Of a stretch of 64,000 nt of DNA, positions 9,662 through 20,158 are shown one piece after another. This DNA is from Cyanobacterium sp. HL-69 (lineage in GTDB: Bacteria > Cyanobacteriota > Cyanobacteriia > Cyanobacteriales > Cyanobacteriaceae). The first letter of the stretch is position 1. Each line of letters opens with the position of its first letter. A model generated the notes under the pieces. The model was not told where the DNA came from, did not search any database, and worked only from the letters and a program-made list of their open reading frames with translations. A program made the position numbers and the translations under genes. The stretch covers positions 3,091,248 through 3,155,247 of the forward strand of contig CP024912.1 in the NCBI GenBank assembly GCA_002813895.1, read 5' to 3'.

Positions 9662-10192
9662 ATGAGTGAAGAAAATCAAGAAAGTGTAGAAACCACTGAA
9701 AATGCTGAAATTGTTGAGGCTGGAGTGGCTTCTAAGTGGTTGACGGAGAATGGTTTTGATCATCAATCTTTGGAAAAAGATCATTCTGGTATTGAGTTAA
9801 TCCAAGTTGAGCCTGAATATTTGTTACCTATTTGCACGGCTTTATATGCCTATGGTTTTAATTATCTTCAATGTCAGGGGGCTTATGATTTAGGGCCTGG
9901 TAAGGAGTTGGTTAGTTTTTATCACCTGACAAGGGTTAGTGATAATGCGGATACTCCTCAAGAGGTTAGAATTAAGGTTTTCTTAAATCGTGAAGAGCCT
10001 AAAGTTCCTTCTGTGTATTGGATTTGGAGAGCGGCAGACTGGCAAGAAAGGGAGAGTTATGATATGTATGGCATTATCTATGAGGGTCATCCTAATCTTA
10101 AACGTATTTTGATGAATGAGGATTGGGTAGGTTGGCCTTTACGGAAGGATTATATTTCTCCTGATTTTTATGAGCTTCAGGATGCTTATTAA
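9662..10192 (+). CDS. ndhJ: NAD(P)H-quinone oxidoreductase subunit J
   Basis: A 176-aa NdhJ/NuoC (30-kDa subunit) with the family signature [20 protein letters not shown] followed by [14 protein letters not shown] and a C-terminal WPLRKDYI. The first 30 residues are acidic and low complexity, typical of cyanobacterial NdhJ. It is a peripheral-arm subunit beside NdhK and NdhH. Last gene of the cluster; a HIP1-based hairpin with a T-run follows. Confidence 0.97.
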   Translation: MSEENQESVETTENAEIVEAGVASKWLTENGFDHQSLEKDHSGIELIQVEPEYLLPICTALYAYGFNYLQCQGAYDLGPGKELVSFYHLTRVSDNADTPQEVRIKVFLNREEPKVPSVYWIWRAADWQERESYDMYGIIYEGHPNLKRILMNEDWVGWPLRKDYISPDFYELQDAY

Positions 10193-10246
10193 CACCTTTG
10201 TTATTAATCAATTTTTGGGCGATTTTTTTGCGTTTTTATGGGACGC

Positions 10247-10263
10247 AGGGCGATCGCCCTTTT
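10247..10263 (+). terminator. Possible ndhJ terminator built on a HIP1 palindrome
   Basis: AGGGC-GATC-GCCCT followed by TTT, about 55 nt after the ndhJ stop. The stem contains the HIP1 octamer GCGATCGC, so it may simply be a HIP1 site; the T-run makes a terminator plausible. Confidence 0.4.
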
Positions 10264-10338
10264 CTATGGCTTTATAATAATGAATAGGATAATTTATTTT
10301 ATCTCTAGTAATCCCGAGTAAATTAAGATCGTGATCAA

Positions 10339-10728
10339 TTAATTTATTCTCATGACGAAAACTAAAGTAGGGGCGAGGAATAAAAAACCCATACCAATTG
10401 CTAAAAAACCTCCTCGATAGATATTGAAGTCATATCCAATGCGTTTCCATGAATAGTGAAAAACATATCTACCCAGTAAAATATCAAAACTGAGCATTAA
10501 AAATAACCATAATAAACCAATTAATAAACTATCAATAATAGTAGCGGGTTTTATCCAAGGAATAGCGAACCAACTAATTAAAAATATCAAACAACAACCG
10601 CTAATTATACCGAGTTTCTTTGCTAAAGGTTCTCCTATTTTTCGGCTCACAAATTTAATTCTGATAATGCCCTGTATTGTTTCGGCTAAAGCTATTAATA
10701 ACCATACAATGAGGGCTTTTATGATCAT
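10339..10728 (-). CDS. Hypothetical integral membrane protein (129 aa)
   Basis: Four predicted membrane spans: near residues 3-22, 40-60, 65-85 and 105-127. The N-terminal span carries a Glu (ALAETIQG), and conserved-looking Arg and Trp residues lie in the loops (HYSWKRIGYDF). I do not recognise the family. Its ATG overlaps the stop codon of the CbiX-like gene by 1 nt (TAATG), so the two are translationally coupled. Whether it serves the chelatase or is only a passenger cannot be told from sequence. Confidence 0.7.
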   Translation of the reverse strand: MIIKALIVWLLIALAETIQGIIRIKFVSRKIGEPLAKKLGIISGCCLIFLISWFAIPWIKPATIIDSLLIGLLWLFLMLSFDILLGRYVFHYSWKRIGYDFNIYRGGFLAIGMGFLFLAPTLVFVMRIN

Positions 10729-11456
10729 TATTTGAGGAGATTTTCTACTATTATATCGGCCAATTCAGAGGTAGCTCCTAAAGGGTCTATAATCTGTATA
10801 TTAACATTATCATACTGGGTTTTTATCTCTTCGGCTCTAAGGACGATCGCCTTTAAAATTTTACCAGGGAATAAAAAATAAGGAAGCATAGCGATATTTT
10901 TAGTACCTGATTCAAGTAAATCGATGATAGTTTGATCATAAAAAGGATTCATTGACCAAAAAGTAAGTTTTGCGGAGGTTTTTTGTGCTAATAATTGAGC
11001 TTCTTTTTTTCCTTTTTCTAGTCTTGTGCCGTGGCTTATTAATAATCGAGCATGATTAGGATATTTTTGATATTTTTGTTCTAACAAGTCTGTTACTGAA
11101 TCTTCTGAGCCTAAATGGGGTAATATTTTTATATCTATACCAATCTTAGAAGTATTTTTAAGGGCGATCGCACTTTCTTCGGGTATATCTTCCATTACAT
11201 GGGTGCCTGAAAAAAGGAATAGAGGTAATATTTTGATTTGTTTATATCCTTTCTCATGGCAAAAGTGGGCAAATTTTGTTATTTTTTCCCCCAAAGATTG
11301 TTGAGAAAGTTCGAGATATGCAGTTTCCAAATGGCTTTTTATGGCTTTTTTTTCCAATGCTTGACGAGTTAAATTAGCGAGGGTATCAAGATAAATTTGA
11401 TATTGGGAATTTCTACTACCATGCACTACCAAAAGATAGCCTGTGTCATTATTCAT
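10728..11456 (-). CDS. cbiX: CbiX/SirB-family sirohydrochlorin chelatase
   Basis: A 242-aa class II chelatase with two ferredoxin-like halves. The N-terminal half has the metal-binding His of VVHGSRNSQY and a second His in LFLFSGTHVMEDIP; the C-terminal half repeats the pattern with LLISHGTRLEKG and LPYFLFPGKI. The family inserts Co2+ into sirohydrochlorin (cobalamin route) or Fe2+ (siroheme route). The substrate metal cannot be read from sequence; siroheme would be needed for nitrite and sulfite reductases. A membrane-protein gene is coupled downstream. Confidence 0.85.
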   Translation of the reverse strand: MNNDTGYLLVVHGSRNSQYQIYLDTLANLTRQALEKKAIKSHLETAYLELSQQSLGEKITKFAHFCHEKGYKQIKILPLFLFSGTHVMEDIPEESAIALKNTSKIGIDIKILPHLGSEDSVTDLLEQKYQKYPNHARLLISHGTRLEKGKKEAQLLAQKTSAKLTFWSMNPFYDQTIIDLLESGTKNIAMLPYFLFPGKILKAIVLRAEEIKTQYDNVNIQIIDPLGATSELADIIVENLLK

Positions 11457-11628
11457 TGATATTTAGAGTTTAATAAAAAAGTGCTTTAATTCAGGAGATC
11501 AGTGAAAAATAGTAACAATAAAGGGATTGATTGAATAATTTAGTAGTATTTCATACCATCATTAAACAACACCAAAATTTTATTATCAATTACCTCTTTT
11601 AAATAATCTTTTACCTTGTCATAAGCCG

Positions 11629-13275
11629 TTAAATAGGACAACTTAAATCCCCTGCTTTTTGAGAAAAACGAAGATTCTCCGCATAATCCACAGGGCAATC
11701 AATGACAGCGGGAACATTTTGGGCGAGGGCTTCTTTGAGGGTAGGAATCAAATCTTCACTGGAAGTAACTCGATAACCTTTTAAACCCATGCTTTCGGCA
11801 AACTTGACAAAGTCTGGATTAGTAAAATTCACAAAACTAGATGAGCCAAATTGATTATTTTGTTTCCAGCCGATTAAGCCGTAGGCGTTGTCATTGAAGA
11901 TAAGAGTAACAAAGGGAGTTTTTATTCTCACGGCAGTTTCTAATTCTTGGCAATTCATCATAAATCCTCCATCCCCCGTTACTGCCACTACTTTTTTATC
12001 GGGGTGGACTAATTTGGCAGCCAATGCCCCCGGAATAGCGATACCCATGGCAGCGAAACCATTAGAAATAATGCAGGTGTTGGGTGCTTCTGCGTGGTAA
12101 TGCCTAGCCATCCACATTTTATGGGCGCCTACATCACTAATAACTATATCTTCTGAACCCATTACCTGTCTTAAATCGTAGATTATTTTTTGGGGTTTGA
12201 TGGGAAAGCCTTCATCATGGGCATATTGTTCGTAGTCTTCTCGAATATCGTTCCTTAGGGTCGCAGAAAAAGGAATTGATTTACCAGTGCGATCGCACCT
12301 TTTGCCAATTTCATCAAGGGCATCGGCAATATCACCCACTACCTCCACTTCAGGGATATAACTACTATCAATTTCCGCCGAATGGGTGCCAATATGCACA
12401 ATGGGAGTAGTGCCGTCAGGATTCCATTTTTTCGGGGAATACTCAATTAAATCATACCCCACCGCAATAATAAGATCTGCCTGTTCAAATCCACAGGTAA
12501 TAAAATCCCGTTGCTGTAAACCCACCGTCCACAAAGAGAGAGGATGAATATAAGGAATAGCCCCCTTACCCATAAAAGTATTCGCCACAGGGATATTTAA
12601 ACGGGTAGCAAACTCCGTCAACGATTCCGTTGCCCTTGCCCGAATAGTGCCATTTCCTGCCAAAATTAAAGGATTTTTTGCCCGTGCGATCGCCAAAGCA
12701 GCCCCATTGAGACTACGGTGAGACGCATAAATTTTCTCTTTTTGGTCAATTCTGAGGGGCTTTCCATCAGCTACCATAGCCGCAATATTTTCAGGTAAAT
12801 CGATGTGTACAGCCCCTGGCTTTTCCTTCTGTGCCACCTTAAAAGCCTTGCGCACCACCTCTGGAGTAATGCCTGGGCGCACAATTTGTTTATTCCACTT
12901 TGTCACAGGGGCAAACATCGCCACCAAATCCAGATACTGGTGAGACTCAATGTGCATCCTATCCGTGCCTACCTGCCCCGTAATGGCTACCAACGGCGCC
13001 CCATCAAGGTTGGCATCAGCTACCCCCGTCATGAGATTAGTAGCCCCTGGCCCCAAAGTAGATAAACACACCCCCGCCTTACCCGTTAAACGTCCATAAA
13101 CATCCGCCATAAAGGCTGCCCCCTGTTCATGACGAACAGTGATAAACTGGATAGTAGAGCTTTTTAGTGCTTCGAGGATATGTAAATTTTCTTCCCCCGG
13201 TAAACCAAAAATGTACTCTACCCCTTCATTTTCTAAACATTTAATTAATAATTCTGCCGTGTTTAGTTGAGACAT
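11629..13275 (-). CDS. Acetolactate-synthase-like ThDP enzyme
   Basis: A 548-aa ThDP-dependent enzyme. The N-terminal PYR domain has the catalytic Glu in TVRHEQGAAFMADVYGR and the CLSTLGPGATNL loop. The central domain is Rossmann-like, and the C-terminal PP domain has the ThDP/Mg motif starting at VTGDGGFMMNCQELE and ending with the Asn of LIFNDNAYG. It resembles single-subunit, catabolic-type acetolactate synthases (AlsS-like) that condense two pyruvates; a role in valine synthesis is also possible. No regulatory small subunit is adjacent. The gene is monocistronic, divergent from the 206-aa gene. Confidence 0.85.
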   Translation of the reverse strand: MSQLNTAELLIKCLENEGVEYIFGLPGEENLHILEALKSSTIQFITVRHEQGAAFMADVYGRLTGKAGVCLSTLGPGATNLMTGVADANLDGAPLVAITGQVGTDRMHIESHQYLDLVAMFAPVTKWNKQIVRPGITPEVVRKAFKVAQKEKPGAVHIDLPENIAAMVADGKPLRIDQKEKIYASHRSLNGAALAIARAKNPLILAGNGTIRARATESLTEFATRLNIPVANTFMGKGAIPYIHPLSLWTVGLQQRDFITCGFEQADLIIAVGYDLIEYSPKKWNPDGTTPIVHIGTHSAEIDSSYIPEVEVVGDIADALDEIGKRCDRTGKSIPFSATLRNDIREDYEQYAHDEGFPIKPQKIIYDLRQVMGSEDIVISDVGAHKMWMARHYHAEAPNTCIISNGFAAMGIAIPGALAAKLVHPDKKVVAVTGDGGFMMNCQELETAVRIKTPFVTLIFNDNAYGLIGWKQNNQFGSSSFVNFTNPDFVKFAESMGLKGYRVTSSEDLIPTLKEALAQNVPAVIDCPVDYAENLRFSQKAGDLSCPI

Positions 13276-13388
13276 ATCTACTCCTCACATTTTTATGTTT
13301 AATTTGTTCCCCGTGCCTCAGAAAAAGCTATCCTAAAGGTAACTGAATATATAATCTTTTCTATTAATCCTTAATCTTAATAATTAGA

Positions 13389-14009
13389 GTGAATTTGAGT
13401 AATCCCCCTTTATCTAATCCTAATCAATTTTTACCCGATTTAGATGGCTTTTCTTATAATCCGATTCCCACCCCTAGCCATCCTAAACAATATCGGGCTA
13501 TAGGAATAATACAAGGAAAATACACTCCTCTCGAAGGAAAACTAACTAAAGGGGTGATGGAAACAAGGGATGGACAAAAATGTGATAGCGTAATTTTATC
13601 AAGGGCTATTGGCTCTATAAAAAATTATGTTGATGTTAATGTATCTCAAAATTGGATTGTTTATCCCCACAAAATTCGTAATAGTGACCAACTTTACTTA
13701 CAGATAGTAGGTATTTCTCCCTGCGAAGACTTAAGCCACATTGTATCAGAAAAAAGCCTAAAAAAAGATTATTTTTCTATTCGGGGAGAAATTTTATATT
13801 TCAATAGAAAAGCAGAAAAAGTTATTGTAAAAATACGTTTTAATAGAAAAATTAAAGGCAAAAAATCAAGATTTTTTAAATTAGAATTAAAAGGTACTAT
13901 TGAGAACAACTCTATTCACCACTTTTATAGCCTTGATACTATTTTAGAAGACAATAAATTAGTAATAAAAAAATATATAGATCTAGGTTTAATTGCCGTT
14001 AATATATAA
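13389..14009 (+). CDS. Hypothetical beta-rich protein (206 aa), GTG start
   Basis: No family recognised. The start is a GTG (MNLSNPPLSN), as no in-frame ATG precedes the conserved-looking part. The first 35 residues are Pro/Asn-rich; then comes a segment (QYRAIGIIQGKYTPLEGKL) that looks like an OB-like beta module, and a second one after residue 120 (YFSIRGEILYFNRKAEKVIV). The C-terminal half is strongly basic, which could suit nucleic-acid binding, though this is speculation. It lies 11 nt before the glutathione-transferase-like gene and is probably co-transcribed. Confidence 0.7.
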   Translation: MNLSNPPLSNPNQFLPDLDGFSYNPIPTPSHPKQYRAIGIIQGKYTPLEGKLTKGVMETRDGQKCDSVILSRAIGSIKNYVDVNVSQNWIVYPHKIRNSDQLYLQIVGISPCEDLSHIVSEKSLKKDYFSIRGEILYFNRKAEKVIVKIRFNRKIKGKKSRFFKLELKGTIENNSIHHFYSLDTILEDNKLVIKKYIDLGLIAVNI

Positions 14010-14020
14010 AATATAAATGT

Positions 14021-14965
14021 ATGTTAAATCAAAAATGGTTAATTCAAATTGCCCAAACAACGTGGAAAACTATGTGGCAATTAATGATGTCCAACTTAGC
14101 CCCTAGTGACAATGGCAACTATCAACGCCCTTCAAGCACCTACCGTAATATAATTAATGAAAATGGCGATTATCAACCAGAAAAATATCGCTATACTATC
14201 TACGCTGGTTTAAGTTGTCCTTGGGCTCATCGTACCCTCATGGTTAGAAAATTAAAAGGTTTAGAAGAAGTAATTGACTTAGTAATTGTTACCCCTTCTC
14301 CAGCAGATGGAGGATGGATAATTCCCCAAGGTTCAGAAAATTGTTATACCCTAAAGCAACTGTATTCCAAGGCTAATCCTAGTTATCAAGGACGCTGTAC
14401 AGTACCCATTTTATGGGATAAAAAAACTAAAACTATTGTTAATAATGAAAGTTCAGAAATAATTGTTTTACTTAATAATTGTTTTAATCAATTTGCTTCT
14501 TACCCAGAATTAAATTTATATCCTGATGAATTAGGCGAAATAATAAATAATTGGAACAAAAAAATATATCACTATGTTAATAATGGAGTTTATCGTTGTG
14601 GTTTTGCTCAAACTCAACAAGCTTATGAAGATGCTTGTTACGGATTATTCAACCTCTTAGATGAAATAGAAATAGTATTAAAGAATAATCGCTATTTATG
14701 CGGAGATGGATTAACCCTTGCTGATATTCGCTTATTTACTACTTTGATACGTTTTGATTTGGTTTATTTTGGTTTATTTAAATGTAATATTAAGAGGATT
14801 GCTGACTATCCAAATCTTTCTCATTATTGTAGGGAAATATATAACCTAGAAGGGGTTCGGAAAACTTGCAATTTTGAAGTGATAAAACAAGACTATTATG
14901 GTAATCTTTTCCCCCTCAACCCAGGGGGAATAATCCCATTAGGTGTACCAAATTATCAAGATTAA
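14021..14965 (+). CDS. Glutathionyl-hydroquinone reductase-like protein (Xi-class GST)
   Basis: A 314-aa thioredoxin-fold GST with the diagnostic CPWAHR motif (C66 catalytic) in AGLSCPWAHRTLMVRKLKG and the ESSEI motif of the glutathione site (NNESSEIIVLL). An all-helical C-terminal domain includes LADIRLFTTLIRFD. Xi-class enzymes (YqjG/ECM4 type) reduce glutathionyl-hydroquinones and similar conjugates. The end (LNPGGIIPLGVP) resembles the family's usual terminal motif. Codon use looks the same as its neighbours. Confidence 0.85.
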   Translation: MLNQKWLIQIAQTTWKTMWQLMMSNLAPSDNGNYQRPSSTYRNIINENGDYQPEKYRYTIYAGLSCPWAHRTLMVRKLKGLEEVIDLVIVTPSPADGGWIIPQGSENCYTLKQLYSKANPSYQGRCTVPILWDKKTKTIVNNESSEIIVLLNNCFNQFASYPELNLYPDELGEIINNWNKKIYHYVNNGVYRCGFAQTQQAYEDACYGLFNLLDEIEIVLKNNRYLCGDGLTLADIRLFTTLIRFDLVYFGLFKCNIKRIADYPNLSHYCREIYNLEGVRKTCNFEVIKQDYYGNLFPLNPGGIIPLGVPNYQD

Positions 14966-14966
14966 G

Positions 14967-15077
14967 ATGTAGCAATTACTATGCTCACCAAATACAAAGT
15001 AATTCGCCTAACTCCCCCACAAATTCGGGAAACTTGGAAATAATAAGCATTCTTCATCACTACGATAAATGCTACAT
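14967..15077. repeat. Short inverted-repeat-bounded stretch (possible decayed mobile element)
   Basis: ATGTAGCA at 14967-14974 is matched by its reverse complement TGCTACAT at 15070-15077, with looser similarity just inside each end. Between them is a 20-codon frame (14981-15043, MLTKYKVIRLTPPQIRETWK) that resembles the start of some transposase-type proteins but stops at once. The whole is about 110 bp and ends at the stop of the next minus-strand gene. No target duplication is visible. Confidence 0.25.
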
Positions 15078-15442
15078 TAATTATCAGAAAAAAAACTACT
15101 GACAATTAATTGAGTTTTCTTTTCTATTTCATCCCAATTTAATTCTCCAGAGTCATTTACTAACATGGAATCAATTTCGACGGGTTCATTTTTTTCTGTG
15201 GTAAACTCTTTAAAACAAACTTGAAAACAGATAAACCAAACATTAGTTTCTTTTACTATATCTCGTTTTTTTTGAGTTAAAATATGACTGGGAAAGGGTT
15301 CATTAATTTCCTTATAGGTTACATCCCAATTATTTATCTCTGCTTGTTTTCTAATGTTATCTACTACTCTGATATAGACAGGTTGCATTAGTAGATTTGC
15401 TTTTTCATAGTCAAGATTTGTTTTAAATTGTGGTGATTTCAT
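15077..15442 (-). CDS. Hypothetical protein (121 aa)
   Basis: A soluble, mixed alpha/beta protein with no recognised domain. It opens MKSPQFKTNLDYEKANLLMQ and contains a hydrophobic strand with two Cys (NVWFICFQVCFKEF) and an acidic C-terminal half. It overlaps the end of the upstream 111-aa gene by 20 nt, and with the SemiSWEET gene forms a tight three-gene minus-strand set. Function unknown. Confidence 0.65.
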   Translation of the reverse strand: MKSPQFKTNLDYEKANLLMQPVYIRVVDNIRKQAEINNWDVTYKEINEPFPSHILTQKKRDIVKETNVWFICFQVCFKEFTTEKNEPVEIDSMLVNDSGELNWDEIEKKTQLIVSSFFSDN

Positions 15443-15758
15443 GGTTAGATATTATCGAAATGTTTGCTTTGCGGGTAATAGTATAAATTATTCTCGCAAT
15501 TACAATAATTTTTTGAATTTTTTGATAGTTATACTTCCACTGTTGATATTTTAATTTAGATTTTTTTACTTCTAAGCCTACGGTTAAAATTGACAGAGAA
15601 ATTTGTTTTAATACCAGATTTAACTCTGGTTCTATTCCTTCTAATAATTGATTGATTTCTTTTAGTTTACTATTAATTTTTATTATTTTTATAAATATTA
15701 AAATAAGGGCGATCGCCATTAAAACATTTATAGAACAAACTGTAATAATAAGAATCAT
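15423..15758 (-). CDS. Hypothetical membrane-anchored protein (111 aa)
   Basis: An N-terminal membrane span (residues 1-26, Ile/Leu-rich) is followed by an amphipathic, probably coiled segment (KINSKLKEINQLLEGIEPEL). A second hydrophobic stretch near residue 85 (KIIVIARIIYTI) may be a re-entrant or amphipathic helix. No family recognised. It sits 4 nt after the SemiSWEET gene and overlaps the 121-aa gene that follows, so the three are probably translated from one transcript. Confidence 0.6.
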   Translation of the reverse strand: MILIITVCSINVLMAIALILIFIKIIKINSKLKEINQLLEGIEPELNLVLKQISLSILTVGLEVKKSKLKYQQWKYNYQKIQKIIVIARIIYTITRKANISIISNHEITTI

Positions 15759-15762
15759 TAAA

Positions 15763-16017
15763 TTACTTAAATTTCAGTTTAAAAAACAGAATACTACCTG
15801 CCAAAATTAAAGTCACTAAATTAGTTAACAATACAGGAATATCTTTAACAAAGAAACCATAAATAATCCAAAGAATTACCCCAATACAAAAACAAAGAAA
15901 CATGGCTAAAGAAATATCTTTCGCTGATTTTGAACGCCAAGTTTTGAGGGCTTGGGGAAGAAAAGAAATAGTGGTTAAAGTACCAGCCATCAAACCAACC
16001 ATTGTAATAATATCCAT
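15763..16017 (-). CDS. SemiSWEET/PQ-loop transporter
   Basis: An 84-aa protein with three membrane helices and the PQ-loop motif in SFLPQALKTWRSKSAKDISL, at the length of bacterial SemiSWEETs (about 85-95 aa). These form homodimers that passively carry sugars across the membrane. First gene of a three-gene minus-strand cluster; the two following products are unknown. Substrate cannot be inferred. Confidence 0.85.
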   Translation of the reverse strand: MDIITMVGLMAGTLTTISFLPQALKTWRSKSAKDISLAMFLCFCIGVILWIIYGFFVKDIPVLLTNLVTLILAGSILFFKLKFK

Positions 16018-16162
16018 AAATAAGGTATAGAAGGAGTATTTAGTTAAGTTATCATATCATTGCTTAAAATCTTTAATAATCAAGAAAATCAAATAGTTAA
16101 AATTTTCCCTGTAATCAACCCTTTAATATTAAAGAATATTATCAATTATCCACTATCAATTA

Positions 16163-19100
16163 TTAATTATTAACCCCTCCGCCCCCTGGAGTTTCAATGA
16201 CAAAGACATCATTAACATTCATTTGCACTTCCGCTGTTGCCCCCAAAGTTTCAACCTCTCCACTCTCTCTTATCACATAATTCTTACCCACCATACCCTT
16301 ACCACCACCATTTAAACCCGATGGAGGTATTAAACGATGACTCGATAAAATACCCGCCGTCATTGACTCCAAAAAGCGAATTTGACGGATTACCCCATCA
16401 CCCCCTCGAAAATCGCCCTTACCACCGCTACCCTTGCGGATGGAGAAAGAATCTAAACGCACGGGAAAACGCCACTCCAACACTTCAGGATCTGTTAATC
16501 TGGAGTTAGTCATATGGGTTTGAATGGCATCTGTACCATGGTAATTATACCCTGCCCCTGAACCTCCACAAATGGTTTCATAGTATTGATATTTGTCATT
16601 GCCAAAAGTAAGATTATTCATAGTGCCTTGGGAGTTTGCCATGACACCCAAAGCGCCATAGAGACAATTAGTTATTTGTTGGGAGGTTTCCACATTTCCT
16701 GCTACCACGGCGCATGGATATTGAGGATTTAAAAAACAGTTGGAAGGGATGATAATTGTTAGGGGCTTGAGACATCCTGAATTGAGGGGAATATCTTTAT
16801 CAACAAGGGTACGAAATACATATAAAACCACTGCCTTACATACGGACATGGGGGCGTTAAAATTATTGTCTAGGGGCGCTGATGTGCCTGTAAAATCGAT
16901 GGTGGCTTGATCTTTATTCTCATCAATGGTTACTTTTATACTAATGGTTGCCCCATTATCTAGGTGGCTAGTGCATTGACCATTTTTTAGTAATTTGATG
17001 ACATCTTTTACGCACTCTTCGGCATTTTCTTTGGCAAAATTCATATACTGCTTTACTGTTTCTAAACCATAATAATCCGCTAGTTTTGTTAATTCTTGTA
17101 AGCCCTTTTCATTAGCAGCAATTTGTGCTTGTAAATCCGCTAAATTTTGCTGGTAATTACGTACAGGATATTTATGATTGGTAAGTAGTTTTAATAGTTC
17201 TTTTTTCCTTAATTTTCCTGCTTCTACTAAACAAAAATTATCGATTAAAATGCCTTCTTCTTCAATAGTTTTACTCATGGGAGGCATGGAACCTGGAGTG
17301 ATTCCCCCGATGTCGCTATGGTGTCCCCTAGAAGCTACAAAAAAGTCTGGTTTTTCTGAGTTAATAAATACGGGAGTAATGGCGGTAATATCAGGTAAAT
17401 GGGTTCCACCATTATAGGGATTATTTGTAATATAAACATCTCCTTTTTTTAGTTGGCTTCCCTTACTATTAATTAGGGCTTTTACTGTTTCCCCCATAGA
17501 ACCGAGATGCACAGGAATATGGGGAGCATTAGCGACTAATTGTCCTTTTTTGTCAAAAATTGCACAGGAAAAATCGAGTCTTTCTTTTATGTTGACAGAA
17601 TAGCTAGTTTTTTGTAATGTTATACCCATTTCTTCGGCGATAAAGCGAAAAAGATTGTTAAAAATTTCTAGTAAGATTAAATCTTTTTCAACTGCTTTTT
17701 TCTCGGAAGATAAGTTATTATTTTTTACTTGATTATTGACTGTTGTGATAATTAAATTGTTATCTTGATTAATTTCTCCTTGCCAACCTAATTCGATTAC
17801 ATTTGTGCCCGTGGATTCGATAATTAATGCTGGACCTATAATAGGTTGATGATGGGGAATTTCTTGCCGTTGAAAAACAGGGGTATTATGCCATTGATTT
17901 TTGCTGTAAAGTTGTACATGGGTAATGGGAGTTACTTGTTTTACTGTTTTTTGTTCTATTTCTGGTAATGTATCTCCATAGGTAGGGTTAATTAATTCGA
18001 GAGAAATTTGTTGAACTGTCAGGGGTTTGTTGTCTAAGATAAAGCCGTAAAGTTTTTTATGAGCTTGGTTAAATTGTTGGATAATTTCTGAGTAGTTATG
18101 ATAGTGTATTTCGAGGGGTGAATCTGTGCCTTGATATTTGAGATATATTTTTTGTTTATAGGTAATTTTTTCGGGTTCAATTTTGTTTACTTGATGAGAT
18201 AATTCGGTGAGAGTTTCTTGTTTAAGTTGCTCAAAATCTTGGTTTAATGAGCTTATTAGGGAAGGGGTAAAGGTTTTTTCTTGGCTTTTTTCTTTGATGA
18301 TGCGAATGTCTGCTAAGCCAATTCCATAAGCAGATAAAACTCCAGCGAGAGGATGAATAATGATATTTTTGATACCCAAGGATTCAGCGATTAAACAGGC
18401 GTGTTGTCCCCCTGCCCCCCCAAAACAACAGAGGGTATATTCACTGATGTTATAGCCTTTTTGTAGGGATACTTTTTTGAGGGCGATCGCCATTTTTTCT
18501 ACTGCTATTTGTAGGAACCCTGAGGCAATTGTTTCAATAGAAATGGGATTATCTAATTGATTTTGTAGATCAATAAACTTCTGTTTAACTACTTCTATAT
18601 TTAAGGGTGATTTACCATCCATAGCAAAAATTTGTGGGAAAAATTGAGGTTGTATTTTACCTAAAAATAAATTACAATCAGTTATGGTTAAATCTCCCCC
18701 CTTGCCGTAACAAGCAGGCCCTGGATTTGCCCCTGCTGACTCTGGCCCCACTCGATAATTTAACCCGTCAAAGGTACAAATAGAGCTTCCTCCAGCGGCT
18801 ACTGTGTCGATGGCCATCATGGGGGTGCGTAGTCTTACCCCTGCAATTTCGGTGTCTAGGGTGCGCTCGTATTCCCCGTTAAAATGGGCGACATCGGTGG
18901 AAGTACCTCCCATGTCAAAGGTGACAATCTTCTTAATTCCTGCTTTTTGACAAGTTTTCACGGCGCCCACAATCCCCCCCGCAGGGCCTGATAATATGCT
19001 ATCTTTACCTTGAAATTGAGATGCGCTGACTAACCCCCCATTGGACTGCATAAACATTAGTTTGGGTAAGGTGTCTTTTTGTCCCCGGGTTACCATTTCC

Positions 19101-19795
19101 TGTTGCACTTGCTCCACATAACGGCGTAAGATGGGGGATAAATAGGCATCGACGACGGTAGTATCTCCTCTACTGATTAATTTCATCAGGGGGCTAACTT
19201 CATGGGAGAGGGAAATCTGCGTAAATCCGAGGTTACGGGCGATCGCCCCTATACGTTTTTCATGGTCTGGGTAACGATAACCATGGAGTAAAACAACGGC
19301 ACAGCACCTAATTCCTTGATTATATACCCGTTTTAGATCTTGAATAACTTTTTTCTTGTCAAGGGGTCTTAACTCATCACCATGAGCCGAATAACGGGCT
19401 GAGACTTCGATGACTTCCTCATATACCATAGAAGGTAAAACAATTTCATGGGCAAAAATATTAGGGCGATGTTGATAACCAATGCGCAAAGCATCTCGAA
19501 AGCCCTCATTAGTAACTAAAACTACCCTTTCCCCTTTTCTTTCTAACAAGGCATTGGTGGCTACCGTCGTTCCCATTTTCACCACTTCAATGTTTTCTAA
19601 GGATATGGGTTGCCCTTCGGATAAACCCATCAAAACTCTAATCCCCTCCACGGCAGCATCAGAATATTGACTGGGATTTTCTGACAATAATTTATGGGTG
19701 ATTAGCTTTTTTTCTGGATTTAGGGCAATAACATCGGTAAAAGTACCACCCCTATCAATCCAAAACTGCCATTTATTATTATGTGCGATCGCCAT
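16163..19795 (-). CDS. 5-oxoprolinase (HyuA-HyuB fused, ATP-hydrolysing)
   Basis: A 1210-aa protein with hydantoinase A-type ATPase halves first ([13 protein letters not shown] near residue 15, then [13 protein letters not shown] and PACYGKGG) and the hydantoinase B domain from about residue 700 ([37 protein letters not shown]). The fused order and length match eukaryotic-type OPLAH and its bacterial homologues, which open 5-oxoproline to glutamate using ATP. Related enzymes hydrolyse hydantoins, but the fusion favours 5-oxoproline. It ends GGGGVNN. It is divergent from the toxin-antitoxin genes. Confidence 0.92.
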   Translation of the reverse strand: MAIAHNNKWQFWIDRGGTFTDVIALNPEKKLITHKLLSENPSQYSDAAVEGIRVLMGLSEGQPISLENIEVVKMGTTVATNALLERKGERVVLVTNEGFRDALRIGYQHRPNIFAHEIVLPSMVYEEVIEVSARYSAHGDELRPLDKKKVIQDLKRVYNQGIRCCAVVLLHGYRYPDHEKRIGAIARNLGFTQISLSHEVSPLMKLISRGDTTVVDAYLSPILRRYVEQVQQEMVTRGQKDTLPKLMFMQSNGGLVSASQFQGKDSILSGPAGGIVGAVKTCQKAGIKKIVTFDMGGTSTDVAHFNGEYERTLDTEIAGVRLRTPMMAIDTVAAGGSSICTFDGLNYRVGPESAGANPGPACYGKGGDLTITDCNLFLGKIQPQFFPQIFAMDGKSPLNIEVVKQKFIDLQNQLDNPISIETIASGFLQIAVEKMAIALKKVSLQKGYNISEYTLCCFGGAGGQHACLIAESLGIKNIIIHPLAGVLSAYGIGLADIRIIKEKSQEKTFTPSLISSLNQDFEQLKQETLTELSHQVNKIEPEKITYKQKIYLKYQGTDSPLEIHYHNYSEIIQQFNQAHKKLYGFILDNKPLTVQQISLELINPTYGDTLPEIEQKTVKQVTPITHVQLYSKNQWHNTPVFQRQEIPHHQPIIGPALIIESTGTNVIELGWQGEINQDNNLIITTVNNQVKNNNLSSEKKAVEKDLILLEIFNNLFRFIAEEMGITLQKTSYSVNIKERLDFSCAIFDKKGQLVANAPHIPVHLGSMGETVKALINSKGSQLKKGDVYITNNPYNGGTHLPDITAITPVFINSEKPDFFVASRGHHSDIGGITPGSMPPMSKTIEEEGILIDNFCLVEAGKLRKKELLKLLTNHKYPVRNYQQNLADLQAQIAANEKGLQELTKLADYYGLETVKQYMNFAKENAEECVKDVIKLLKNGQCTSHLDNGATISIKVTIDENKDQATIDFTGTSAPLDNNFNAPMSVCKAVVLYVFRTLVDKDIPLNSGCLKPLTIIIPSNCFLNPQYPCAVVAGNVETSQQITNCLYGALGVMANSQGTMNNLTFGNDKYQYYETICGGSGAGYNYHGTDAIQTHMTNSRLTDPEVLEWRFPVRLDSFSIRKGSGGKGDFRGGDGVIRQIRFLESMTAGILSSHRLIPPSGLNGGGKGMVGKNYVIRESGEVETLGATAEVQMNVNDVFVIETPGGGGVNN

Positions 19796-19843
19796 TTTCC
19801 TCTTTACTTCTCCACAGTAAAAATCTTGCTATAAACAGTATAA

Positions 19844-19890
19844 AAGGCGATCGCACTCTATATCTATACTCTCAACAAAGCTGCGATATT
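19844..19890. repeat. Toxin-antitoxin-flanking repeat, copy 1
   Basis: Starts AAGGCGATCGCACTCTA and ends with ACTCTCAACAAAG plus a degenerate HIP1-like end (TGCGAT). Relative to copies 2 and 3 its core (19850-19879) carries 6 extra bases that look like an internal duplication. It lies between the 5-oxoprolinase and the first antitoxin. Confidence 0.8.
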
Positions 19891-19930
19891 TGATTATAAT
19901 GCTATCTAGTGTAGATAACATCGCAAAAAT

Positions 19931-20158
19931 ATGACTGTTTATAATGAAATATTAAATCAAATTCAAACTCTTAGTATTACTGACCAAAATCGACTTTTTC
20001 AAGAATTAAAAAAACGTTTTGATAATTTAGATGATGATTTTACAGATGAAGATTTGGCTGAGTCTGAGTCTGAGTGGCAAAATTATCTTAAAGGTACTGA
20101 TCAAGGAAAATCTCTCCAGAGTCTTGAATTAGAATTATTTGGAGGAGAAGTTGAATAG
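19931..20158 (+). CDS. Antitoxin of a RelE/ParE-type module
   Basis: A 75-aa acidic protein. The N-terminal helix pattern (EILNQIQTLSITDQNRLFQE) is common in cyanobacterial antitoxins, and the C-terminus is disordered and acidic (DDDFTDEDLAESESEW), suitable for wrapping the toxin. Its stop codon overlaps the toxin start. No clear DNA-binding motif is visible, so autoregulation is assumed from the family rather than seen. Confidence 0.75.
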   Translation: MTVYNEILNQIQTLSITDQNRLFQELKKRFDNLDDDFTDEDLAESESEWQNYLKGTDQGKSLQSLELELFGGEVE

